From Planctomycetota bacterium (lineage in GTDB: Bacteria; Planctomycetota; Planctomycetia; Gemmatales; Gemmataceae), in contig JAIOPV010000221.1 in assembly GCA_021413735.1 (NCBI GenBank), forward strand, positions 1 through 59,431: DNA of 59,431 bases, read 5' to 3'. This document shows positions 1-7,594 of this stretch, one piece after another. Made by a program: the position numbers and the translations under genes. The stretch's first letter is position 1. Every line of letters begins with the position of its first letter. Below the pieces are notes generated by a model, which did not search any database, was not told where the DNA came from, and saw only the letters and a list, made by a program, of their open reading frames with translations.

Positions 1-947
1 ACGACTTCATGTGCGTCGGCAGCGTCGATAGTTACATCGGCCGGCACACCAAGGGCGGTCCGAACTCACGCGGCACGCAGCAACTTCTCATCGGTCCCTG
101 GCTGCACGGTCGGTTCAAGAACACGAACAAGACCGCCGAAATGGAGTATCCCGAGAACGCCAAGTTCGACACCGAAGCCCACATGATCCGCTGGTTCGAT
201 CATCACCTGAAGGGCAAGGACAACGGCGTGATGAAGGACCCCACCGTGCGCTATTACGTCATGGGTGCAGTCGGCGAGAAGGACGCGCCCGGCAACGTGT
301 GGCGAACCGCCGACGACTGGCCCGTGAAGGCCGAGGCCACGCCGTTCTACCTCCGCGACGGCGGCACGCTCTCCACGAAAGCCCCCACGGAGGAAAAGGC
401 TTCGACGACGTTCGCCGCCGATCCCACCAAACCCGCGACGATCCCCGCACGCGGTTTCCCAGGAGCGAAAGACGCTCGCGATTTCGAGAAGCAAGCCGAG
501 GTGCGGACGTTCACGTCGGAAGTGTTGACCGATCCCGTCGAATGGACCGGCAAGGTGCAGGCGGAACTGTGGGTGTCATCCACCGCGAAGGATACCGACT
601 TCATCGTGCGGGTGAGCGACGTGTACCCGGATGGGCGTTCGATGCTCGTGATGGATTACGTTCGCCGGGCCCGCTATCGCGATGGCTACGAGAAGGAAGT
701 GTTCATGGAGCCTGGCAAGGTGTACCCCGTGAACTTCGACATCGGTTGGGTGAGCCTGATCTTCAACAAGGGGCACCGCATTCGCGTCACGGTTGCGAGT
801 ACGGGAGCCCCGTTCTACGAGACGAATCCGAACACTGGCGAACCGCTCACGAACGAGCCACCCGAGAAAACGGCGATCGCCAAGAACACGGTTTACTTCG
901 ACAAGCAGCACGCCACTCGCATCATCGCGCCCGTCAAAGCGAAGTAA
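1..947 (+). CDS. CocE/NonD-type acyl hydrolase, C-terminal part (gene starts before the window)
   Basis: The reading frame is open from the first bases of the window to the TAA at 945-947, so the start lies upstream and an internal ATG at 9 need not be the start. The visible 312 residues match the end of the X-Pro dipeptidyl-peptidase / cocaine-esterase-like family. The GPWLHGRF segment near the left edge resembles the conserved block that carries the catalytic His in this family. From about residue 150 the chain looks like the jelly-roll PepX_C domain (VQAELWVSSTAKDTDF, then a VSDVYPDG block). Such enzymes are serine hydrolases acting on acyl or peptide bonds. The substrate cannot be inferred. 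The gene converges on the next one across a strong hairpin. Confidence 0.8.
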   Translation, partial: DFMCVGSVDSYIGRHTKGGPNSRGTQQLLIGPWLHGRFKNTNKTAEMEYPENAKFDTEAHMIRWFDHHLKGKDNGVMKDPTVRYYVMGAVGEKDAPGNVWRTADDWPVKAEATPFYLRDGGTLSTKAPTEEKASTTFAADPTKPATIPARGFPGAKDARDFEKQAEVRTFTSEVLTDPVEWTGKVQAELWVSSTAKDTDFIVRVSDVYPDGRSMLVMDYVRRARYRDGYEKEVFMEPGKVYPVNFDIGWVSLIFNKGHRIRVTVASTGAPFYETNPNTGEPLTNEPPEKTAIAKNTVYFDKQHATRIIAPVKAK

Positions 948-954
948 GTTCAGT

Positions 955-1014
955 CACGGGAGCAGGGACTCCGGATGCCGTCCCCACACGACATCCGGAG
1001 TGGCTGCTCCCGTG
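955..1014. terminator. Bidirectional hairpin terminator between convergent genes
   Basis: The arms 955-977 and 992-1014 are inverted copies of about 23 bp with two mismatches, separated by a 14-nt loop. The hairpin fills the gap between the convergent hydrolase and FG-GAP genes. It is GC-rich and lacks a clear U-tract, as is common in high-G+C bacteria. Confidence 0.7.
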
Positions 1015-1023
1015 GCGATTCCG

Positions 1024-3405
1024 TCAACCCACCCAGACGCCACCGTTGACGCCTGGGTCCGGGTCGAAGGCATACAGGAGCGGCGGCAAGCCATTCGCAG
1101 GCAAGCTGCCGCCCTTGAACGCAGATACCAATTCCCCCGACGACGTGAGAAGGTCGAGCTTCCCGTCGCCGTCGATGTCTCGCACGGCCACCCGTTCACC
1201 GGTCGCGGTGCTGCTCCCCGCTGGCGCGAAGCTTGCGAGTTTGGTGCGAGTGTTCGTCTGCACCAACGGCTTGCCAGAGTAGACCGTCACGTTCGATGTG
1301 GCATTCGCGCCGCTGCCGATGACGAGGTCGGCGTAACCGTCGGCGTTCATGTCTCCAGCCGCGAGGAACAACCCCTGGGTGGAGGCACCATTCGGCGTGA
1401 ACGTGTTGAACAGTTTCACCGGCCTGCCGCCCGACACAAGCGACGTGCCGTTGTACCCGAAGATCCGCGTACCCGATGAGTACATCCCAGCAACCACGAG
1501 ATCGGCTTTGCCGTCGGCGTTCAGATCGCCGATCGCAACCTGCGTGCCGCCCTTGAAGGTGTTGCTCGGGCCGGTAATGGTGATGAGCTTGGCGAAGGTG
1601 CCGCCACGGTACACTCGCGCTCGCGGTCCCGTTTCGTTGGTGCCCAGCGCGATATCGGCCACGCCGTCGCCCGTCACATCTCCGACAGCAACCGAGACCG
1701 CACCGGTGTAAGTTGTTGTGCCGAGCAACTGCGTCGAGAGAACCTTTCCGGCAACTCCGTCGATGATGCGAGCCTGTGCAGCGATGCCGCCGTTCGTGAC
1801 TGCAACGATATCGGGTACGCCGTCGCCTGTGACATCTCCGACCGCAACGCGAACGCCACCGGTGTAACCCGTTCCGAACGGCGTTGCGGTGAAACGAACG
1901 GTGTGATCCGCGTTGTACATGGTGACCGTTGCGACTCGCCCCGCATTGGTGCCGACCGCGAACCGCTGTCCGACCGGGGGCGGCGGAGGAGGCGGCGGAG
2001 GCGGAGGCGGTGGAGGCGGTGGAGGCGGAGGCGGTGGCGGAGGCGGCGGTGGCGGTGGTGGAGGCGGTGGCGGTGGTGGTGGAGGCGGAGGAGGCGGTGG
2101 TGGCGAGGTCGAGTTGAACGTGAATTGATCGGCCGAACTCGTCGCCGATGTTCCGTAGCCGAAGAAGACGCTTTGGCCGTCGGTGTCTGTCTTCGTCGTT
2201 CCGGATTGAACCTTCACATCGACCTGACCGGCAACATGAGCGGGAGCCACCGCGATCAACTGCGTATCCGAAACGATGGTGACCGATGTCGCCTGCGTGC
2301 CGCCGAATAGAACGTGCAACTGCCCCGACGCACCCGAGAAATTCTGACCCGTAATCGTGACCGACGTACCGCCCGCGACCGATCCAGACGTCACGCTCAG
2401 GCTGCTCACGATCGGCGTCAGGTTCAGCACCTCAAAGTCAGTCGCCTTGATTTGCTGCACTTGCAGCACGGAATCCATGTTCCACTGCGTCGAGGGCGTG
2501 CCCTGGAAGTACATGTCGGAACCGTTATCGGCCACGATCATGCCGTAGTCTTTCATCGCCTGCGCGATCGCCTTCGCCTCCGGCGACCAGTTCGACGGAA
2601 TGACGAAACTTGCCTTGAGCCGGAAGCGGTCACCCATCCTCGGCAGATCGCTCGACGTGAGCGAACTCGCTGCGTGCGATGCCGGGTAAATGAAGGAGTC
2701 GAGCGTCTGCTGCACGGTCATGCGGATGGCGTGGTCGATCTTGCCCTGACCGCCGGAAGCGACTGGTAACACATCATCGGGCCGCACCAATCCGGGCATG
2801 ATCGGCAACCCGGCTGCATCCGCGGAAGTCTCGCCGATGGTGCGGAAGTTGTCCGTCTTGAGATCCCAGAACGAGATTTGGTAAGCGCCCCATTGCCCCG
2901 TTGGATGCGTGCCGCCGTAGGGGAACACGGTCTCGCTCGGTCGCACGGCCTGATACAGTTCGTACAGCACGTTCGCGGTCTTGTCGTACACGAGCAAGTG
3001 CGAGTCGCCGCGTTCGCTCGAATCCAGCGGGCCAGTGGGGCCATCGCCTTCGATCACGGCATTCGCGGGAATCGGCACCTGAACGATGTCGCTCTCGTCG
3101 GCATAACCAAATGACGGAATGACCACCGTGACCTTCGGAACTGAGTTATCCACGACATTCAGCGGGATGCCGTAAAGCGCTCCGTCAGTCGCGGGGTTGC
3201 CGAAATCGGCGTGCAGCTTCGGTGCGGTGCCACTGTGACGGTTCACGATTCGACTGATGATCGCGTCGGAGTTTGCCGCGACCGGTGCGTTCGTGACGAG
3301 TTGGTTCCAGGGGTTATCGAGCGGAAAGACTTGGTTTCCGAGGAGTGTCGGAACGTCGCGGCATTCGAGTTGGAGAACACGCAGACGGGTACGCAAACTC
3401 ATCAT
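1024..3405 (-). CDS. Secreted FG-GAP repeat protein with IPT/TIG domain and a 43-proline linker
   Basis: About 793 aa. The N-terminus (LRVLQLECRDVPTLL) resembles the RxLxxExLExRxxP signal found at the start of many exported planctomycete proteins. Residues of about 20-340 form a domain I cannot name (motifs FPLDNPWNQ and HADFGNP). It is followed by an IPT/TIG immunoglobulin-like domain (ITGQNFSG ... VLFGGTQATSV), then 43 uninterrupted prolines at 1975-2103. The C-terminal part carries five or six FG-GAP/VCBS blades with Ca-binding-like DxTGDGVPDI and DxNADGKADL loops, as in integrin-type propellers. A surface or adhesion role is an inference. Tandem ATGs at 3405 and 3402 were preferred to an upstream TTG; no clear ribosome binding site is seen. 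Confidence 0.8.
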   Translation of the reverse strand: MMSLRTRLRVLQLECRDVPTLLGNQVFPLDNPWNQLVTNAPVAANSDAIISRIVNRHSGTAPKLHADFGNPATDGALYGIPLNVVDNSVPKVTVVIPSFGYADESDIVQVPIPANAVIEGDGPTGPLDSSERGDSHLLVYDKTANVLYELYQAVRPSETVFPYGGTHPTGQWGAYQISFWDLKTDNFRTIGETSADAAGLPIMPGLVRPDDVLPVASGGQGKIDHAIRMTVQQTLDSFIYPASHAASSLTSSDLPRMGDRFRLKASFVIPSNWSPEAKAIAQAMKDYGMIVADNGSDMYFQGTPSTQWNMDSVLQVQQIKATDFEVLNLTPIVSSLSVTSGSVAGGTSVTITGQNFSGASGQLHVLFGGTQATSVTIVSDTQLIAVAPAHVAGQVDVKVQSGTTKTDTDGQSVFFGYGTSATSSADQFTFNSTSPPPPPPPPPPPPPPPPPPPPPPPPPPPPPPPPPPPPPPPPPPPVGQRFAVGTNAGRVATVTMYNADHTVRFTATPFGTGYTGGVRVAVGDVTGDGVPDIVAVTNGGIAAQARIIDGVAGKVLSTQLLGTTTYTGAVSVAVGDVTGDGVADIALGTNETGPRARVYRGGTFAKLITITGPSNTFKGGTQVAIGDLNADGKADLVVAGMYSSGTRIFGYNGTSLVSGGRPVKLFNTFTPNGASTQGLFLAAGDMNADGYADLVIGSGANATSNVTVYSGKPLVQTNTRTKLASFAPAGSSTATGERVAVRDIDGDGKLDLLTSSGELVSAFKGGSLPANGLPPLLYAFDPDPGVNGGVWVG
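1975..2103 (-). repeat. 43 consecutive proline codons (CCN microsatellite)
   Basis: Read on the minus strand, every codon from 2103 down to 1975 is CCN, with mixed CCG, CCT, CCA and CCC in the third position. It joins the IPT domain to the FG-GAP propeller. The mixed third bases show this is not a simple mononucleotide slippage tract. The opposite strand appears as a false poly-Gly ORF. Confidence 0.97.
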
Positions 3406-3611
3406 CCGAGAGGAGAGGTCACGCAACGGAATACCCTTTTAGCGGGGCGATAACGGGAATAACGAAACGCGCCGGGCGATCATTCCCCTTGCTGACGTGT
3501 TGGGGGAGTTGATGGCGGTTAAGTGAAGCAAATCTAAGTCACGTCTTGGCTGCGTCCAAGGCACCTGACGGATTTTGTTGCACTTCGCGTGTCCAGAAAT
3601 CCGACTTTCGG

Positions 3612-4931
3612 TTAGGAGTCGGAACTCATCAGAATCGGCCGCAATTCTCCAGCCAAGAACACGCTCCCCGTGATGCACACCAAATCGTTCACCCCTGCGG
3701 CTGCTCTCGCAGTTCCCCAGGCAGCGCTGGGTTTTGCGTGGAGAGTGAACGCTTTTCCGGGTGCCACTTCCGCGAGAATCGTGGCGAGTTTCTCGGGCGG
3801 CACCCCACGCGGATTGCCGTATTTCGTGAAGTAGAAGCGATCGAAATAGCTCGCGAGGATGCGGATGATTTCGACGTACTGCTTATCTGATGACACCGCG
3901 AACACGACCGATTTGCTCCCGGACACGGGGAACGCCTGCCGGAGTGTCGCGACCAATGCCTCGGCGCTTGGCACATTGTGCGCTGTGTCGAGAATCACCG
4001 TCGGCCGTTCGGAAATCTGCTCGATTCGCGCTGGCCAGCGAACGGTCGCAAGGCCACGCGAAAGGGCTGCATCCGAGATGGGCATTCCCGTTGCGCGAAG
4101 TCGTTCGATCGCGGCAACAGCGCCGGCAGCATTCGCGGCTTGATGCTCTCCAGCTAATCCAATCGGGAGCAAATAGTCAGCAAACCTCGCTCCGCTGATG
4201 GTCGCGCGCGGTCCGCTCGGATCCATGCGATAGTCGTACCCAAAATCTTCGCGTGCCTCGCACAACGACGATTGCATCTCGGTCGCGATCTTTCGCACAA
4301 CTTCACGCGGTCCGGGTTGCGTCACGCCGCTGACGACTGGAACCCGATGCTTGATGATGCCCGCTTTCTGGAACGCGATCTCTTCGAGCGTGTTGCCGAG
4401 TTGGGCCATGTGGTCGAGTCCGACATTCGTGATGACCGACACTAACGGATTGCACACATTCGTGCTGTCGAAGCGTCCGCCAAGCCCTACCTCGATGACC
4501 GCAACATCGCAGCGACGATAGCAGAAGTGCAGGAAGCCGAGGGCGGTTCCAATCTCGAAGAACGTGATCGGAGCACCGTGGCGTTCGAGCAGCCGCACAG
4601 CCGACGCGACTTCATCCATGCGAGCCGCGAGTTCAGCGTGCGTGATGCAATTGCCGTCAACTTGGATGCGTTCTTCGACGTGTTCGAGGTGCGGCGACGT
4701 GAACAGCCCAACGCGGTAGCCCGCACAGCGAAGAATCTGCGCGATCATGGCGCAGGTCGACCCCTTGCCCTTCGTGCCAGTGACGTGGACGAGTCGAACG
4801 CGGTCGTGCGGATCGCCGAGCAGCGACAGCAACGCTCGCATCCGTTCCAGTTTCATATCGCCCGGCTGGGCCGCCCGCACCTCGTAGTTGATGCGGCCAT
4901 ACCAGAAGCTCAGGGCTTCGTCGTAGGTCAT
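3612..4931 (-). CDS. folC: Bifunctional folylpolyglutamate synthase / dihydrofolate synthase
   Basis: At 439 aa the length is normal for FolC, a Mur-ligase-type enzyme that adds glutamate to dihydropteroate or tetrahydrofolate in the cytoplasm. The P-loop TGTKGKGSTCAM is at residues 51-62, followed by the LFTSPHLEHVEERIQV block typical of FolC. The region VIEVGLGGRFDSTNV carries the metal/glutamate-side motif, and ILDTAHN starts the C-terminal Mur-ligase domain. No accD or other usual partner gene is adjacent. It stands alone on the minus strand, divergent from the membrane protein gene at 5408. Confidence 0.95.
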   Translation of the reverse strand: MTYDEALSFWYGRINYEVRAAQPGDMKLERMRALLSLLGDPHDRVRLVHVTGTKGKGSTCAMIAQILRCAGYRVGLFTSPHLEHVEERIQVDGNCITHAELAARMDEVASAVRLLERHGAPITFFEIGTALGFLHFCYRRCDVAVIEVGLGGRFDSTNVCNPLVSVITNVGLDHMAQLGNTLEEIAFQKAGIIKHRVPVVSGVTQPGPREVVRKIATEMQSSLCEAREDFGYDYRMDPSGPRATISGARFADYLLPIGLAGEHQAANAAGAVAAIERLRATGMPISDAALSRGLATVRWPARIEQISERPTVILDTAHNVPSAEALVATLRQAFPVSGSKSVVFAVSSDKQYVEIIRILASYFDRFYFTKYGNPRGVPPEKLATILAEVAPGKAFTLHAKPSAAWGTARAAAGVNDLVCITGSVFLAGELRPILMSSDS

Positions 4932-5018
4932 GGGGAAAAGTTATCAGTTCTCAGTTGTCAGTCATCAGTCAGACGTGGCGATGTTCGACAAATGCCGTTG
5001 CGACACCGGACATGGAAC

Positions 5019-5050
5019 AACACGAGAGCGGCAATTGCCACTCTCGTGTT
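5019..5050. repeat. Palindrome with 20-nt-scale perfect arms except one mismatch
   Basis: The sequence AACACGAGAG C GGCAATTGCC A CTCTCGTGTT is symmetric around AATT, with a single C/A mismatch pair. It could be a hairpin in the folC leader or a protein binding site. Confidence 0.7.
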
Positions 5051-5071
5051 TTGACTGATTACTGATAGGGA

Positions 5072-5155
5072 TCAGTGGCGTAATGAATTGAACGCGCTGG
5101 TTGGTTTGTGCGTTCAGTGGCGTAATGAATTGAACGCGCTGGTTGGTTTGTGCGT
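5072..5155. repeat. Two perfect 42-bp tandem copies
   Basis: The 42-bp unit at 5072-5113 is repeated exactly at 5114-5155. The length is a multiple of three, but no supported gene covers it. Identity of the copies suggests a recent duplication. Confidence 0.95.
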
Positions 5156-5407
5156 AATGAAGCGGAGGGGAGTTACTGTGTTGGCTGCTTGGGCCGTTGG
5201 GAGCAAAAATCGTTGCCCAGTGCCATACCAGGGGGAACAACGATTCTCCACACTTTCCAGGCGAGCCTCACCGATTACGCCCGTTTGAAATGAACCCGAA
5301 GCTTTCCGACCCGTCGTGACTGCTGTTCTTCTGAATCGAGAATCGTATCTTGTTCACGCGACTCGTGACGTCATCACCACACCCTTCTTTTCAGGTGCTT
5401 CGTACCA

Positions 5408-6622
5408 ATGAACGATCACCTGCCGCCTCCTTCCCAGCGTGATCGACTCGCTCGGATTTGGCTCCTGCTCGCGCTCGCGGGACCGGTTGTGCTTTACGTC
5501 GGTTTCGGCTGGCTCTCGACATCCCGTGTGGGTGGCGTGCGTGTCTTGTTCGACAGCTACGATCCGTTGGTGTACTTCGGTGCGAGCCGTTGGGTGCCCG
5601 AGGGCGGCGTCCTCTACCGCGATGTTCTCTCGGAGTATCCGCCGACCGCGAATGTGATTTTCGCCGCAGTCCGGGCCGTGTCGGAGTTCCTGAAACCGTT
5701 TCCGTCGCCGTTCGATAGTTTCGTCTGGGCGTGGATGTCCGCGGCGTGGTTGACGTACCTCGCGGTCGTGCGGTTGACGCTCAAACACTTGCCACGCCAC
5801 GCGGTCTGGTTGTGGCTCAACCCAGTCGTCATCTACTTCTCGCTTCAGCGGTTCGACATCTACCCCGCCGCATTCACGTTGCTCGCTTTGATCGCGGCGA
5901 GCCGCGACCGCTATCTCACCGCTGCCTTGTGGCTCGGGTTAGCGGCTTCGCTGAAGGGCTATCCGCTGTTTGTGGTGCCGGCGTTCGCTCTCTTCGTGCT
6001 GAAGCGAGCCGACTTGAGGCGAGCAGCGGAAGTCAGCGCGATTAGTGCTGTGGTGTTTGTCGCTCCGATTGTCTGTGTCGCGAGCTATGCGGGATGGGAT
6101 GCCGCGACGCTCCCGTTCAAGTATCACGCGGCCCGTGGACTGGACCCCGACGCGAGAAGTAGCAGTTACGACGCGGCCATCGACGTATTGGGCATTGAAG
6201 CTGTTGCGAAACTGGCAGCGAACCCCGCGGCGCCTCGGGTGCTGCAACTAGCAACGGTGTTGCTCGCGGCGAGTCTGTTCCCCTGTCGTGTCGATCAGTT
6301 CGCGAACGCCGCGTTGATCGCCGTGACGGGGTTCATCTCGTTCTCGCTGTTCTTCTCGCCGCAGTTCGTGATTTGGCTTGTGCCGTTCGCTGCGTTTTCC
6401 AACTCGCGAATTGTTCGAGCAATGGTCCACGCGACGCTCATCGCGACGTGGCTTTTCTTCCCGTTGGCCTACGATTTGAAGGCGGCTCACCCGGACTCAG
6501 TTGCGATGGTGCGGTTCTACGGCGCGACTGTTCTCGTGATGACGCTGATGCGTTTCGGCGTGATCGCAGCCGCCCTCGCTGCTGTGTGGACCAGCCGAAG
6601 CGAACCGGATTCACCCAAATGA
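5408..6622 (+). CDS. Polytopic membrane protein, GT87/DUF2029-like mannosyltransferase
   Basis: 404 aa with about nine or ten hydrophobic segments, starting near residue 17 (LLLALAGPVVLYVGFG). The N-terminal region contains FDSYDPLVYF and a YRDVLSEYPPTAN loop. In GT87/DUF2029 enzymes an acidic residue in this first large loop acts in transfer from polyprenyl-phosphate sugars. The SLKGYPLFVVPAFAL segment is also typical of the family. These proteins add mannose or related sugars to lipid-linked glycans on the outer face of the membrane. The substrate is unknown. It converges on deoC with a 9-bp gap. Confidence 0.65.
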   Translation: MNDHLPPPSQRDRLARIWLLLALAGPVVLYVGFGWLSTSRVGGVRVLFDSYDPLVYFGASRWVPEGGVLYRDVLSEYPPTANVIFAAVRAVSEFLKPFPSPFDSFVWAWMSAAWLTYLAVVRLTLKHLPRHAVWLWLNPVVIYFSLQRFDIYPAAFTLLALIAASRDRYLTAALWLGLAASLKGYPLFVVPAFALFVLKRADLRRAAEVSAISAVVFVAPIVCVASYAGWDAATLPFKYHAARGLDPDARSSSYDAAIDVLGIEAVAKLAANPAAPRVLQLATVLLAASLFPCRVDQFANAALIAVTGFISFSLFFSPQFVIWLVPFAAFSNSRIVRAMVHATLIATWLFFPLAYDLKAAHPDSVAMVRFYGATVLVMTLMRFGVIAAALAAVWTSRSEPDSPK

Positions 6623-6631
6623 CAGCCGCAA

Positions 6632-7318
6632 TCAGCCGCCGAGCTTCGCCTTCGCTTCATCCAGAATGACCTTCGTCGCGGTGGCACCGACGCGGCTCAC
6701 GCCGAGAGTTCGCACTTCCAGCAGCCGCTCGAAGGTTCGCACGCCGCCAGCAGCCTTCACCTGCACCCACGGCGGGCTACATTCTCGCATCAGCTTCAGG
6801 TCTTCGAGCGTCGCGCCGGTCTCCGCGTAACCGGTGCTGGTCTTCACCCAGTCGGCACGCACTTCGCCGCAAATGCGACACAACGCACGCTTGTGTTCTT
6901 CCTTCAGGAAGGCGTTCTCGAAGATCACTTTCACCTTCGCCACTGCACGATGCGCCACTTCGACGACAGCGCGAATATCGTCCGCGACGTAGTTCCACTC
7001 ACCGGAAAGCACCTTGCCAATGTTCACGACCATGTCGAGTTCCGTGGCACCATCCGCGAGCGCGAGATCGCTTTCGAGAACCTTCACCGCTGTGAGATTG
7101 CCGCCGTGGGGGAAGCCGATGACGGTACTCGATGCGACCGTGGAACCCGCGAGCAGTTTCGTGGCACGCTTCACGGCGTAGGGCTTGATGCACACCGACG
7201 CGACGTTGTACTCGACGGCCAGTGCCAGCCCGCGATCCATCTCCGCGTCGGTGAGTTGCGGTTGAAGCAGCGAGTGGTCGAACATCTTGGCGAGTTCAGC
7301 GAGCGTCGGCGTGGACAT
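6632..7318 (-). CDS. deoC: Deoxyribose-phosphate aldolase
   Basis: 228 aa from the ATG at 7318 (MSTPTLAELAKMFDHSLLQP), the usual DeoC length. A longer in-frame reading to 7594 passes through a palindromic repeat and is not credible coding. The enzyme cleaves 2-deoxyribose-5-phosphate to acetaldehyde and glyceraldehyde-3-phosphate through a Schiff base. The lysine motif VKTSTGYAETGATLEDL is present, as is the KVIFENAFLKEEHK segment. No other deo genes are adjacent, so it is probably a scavenging enzyme on its own transcript. Confidence 0.95.
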   Translation of the reverse strand: MSTPTLAELAKMFDHSLLQPQLTDAEMDRGLALAVEYNVASVCIKPYAVKRATKLLAGSTVASSTVIGFPHGGNLTAVKVLESDLALADGATELDMVVNIGKVLSGEWNYVADDIRAVVEVAHRAVAKVKVIFENAFLKEEHKRALCRICGEVRADWVKTSTGYAETGATLEDLKLMRECSPPWVQVKAAGGVRTFERLLEVRTLGVSRVGATATKVILDEAKAKLGG

Positions 7319-7405
7319 GCGAATTTCCTGTGAATCGAGAGCGTATGCGATGGGGTGTTTAGAAACGGTAGCGGAATAACGTCGAGACGCAGAGACTTTG
7401 TCTTT

Positions 7406-7540
7406 GACCTCCCCCCCTTGTGGGGGAGGTCGCCACGAGTCTTCGAGTGGCGGGTGGGGGGTAAAGCACTTGGAACTCTTGTGGCATCCCCCCCACCCGG
7501 CTCGCAAAGCCTCGCCACCCTCCCCCACAAGGGGGGAGGG
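7406..7540. repeat. Palindromic dispersed element, family A (G-run type)
   Basis: Two inverted units (about 7406-7462 and 7487-7540) of the pattern CTCCCCCCTTGTGGGGGAG followed by GGTGGCGAGTCTTCGAG and GGGTGGGGGG. Each unit contains its own small hairpin around CTTGTG. It lies between deoC and the BatA/VWA gene. A sister copy with the units in the opposite order lies inside the ATPase gene at 16881-17013. Confidence 0.85.
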
Positions 7541-7594
7541 CAGAAGACAAATGCCGCCCACGATGTTCATTCCGCCACCGTTTCTTATAGGCAT

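Larger units (their letters stand above)
4932..5407. other. Divergent intergenic region with hairpin, tandem repeat and a dispersed motif
   Basis: This 476-bp gap holds no convincing gene. It contains TCAGT-type short repeats near 4940-4975, an inverted repeat at 5019-5050, two perfect 42-bp tandem copies at 5072-5155, and an 18-bp motif at 5261-5278 that recurs at 17912-17929. Promoters for the divergent folC and 5408 genes must lie here, but I could not pick a convincing pair of boxes. Confidence 0.6.

Noticed and set aside
1903-2310. Long plus-strand ORFs rich in Gly or Arg
   Set aside because: They are the antisense reading of the poly-proline tract of the FG-GAP gene.
7319-7594. Upstream extension of deoC by 92 codons
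   Set aside because: The extension is read through a palindromic repeat; the ATG at 7318 gives the normal DeoC length.
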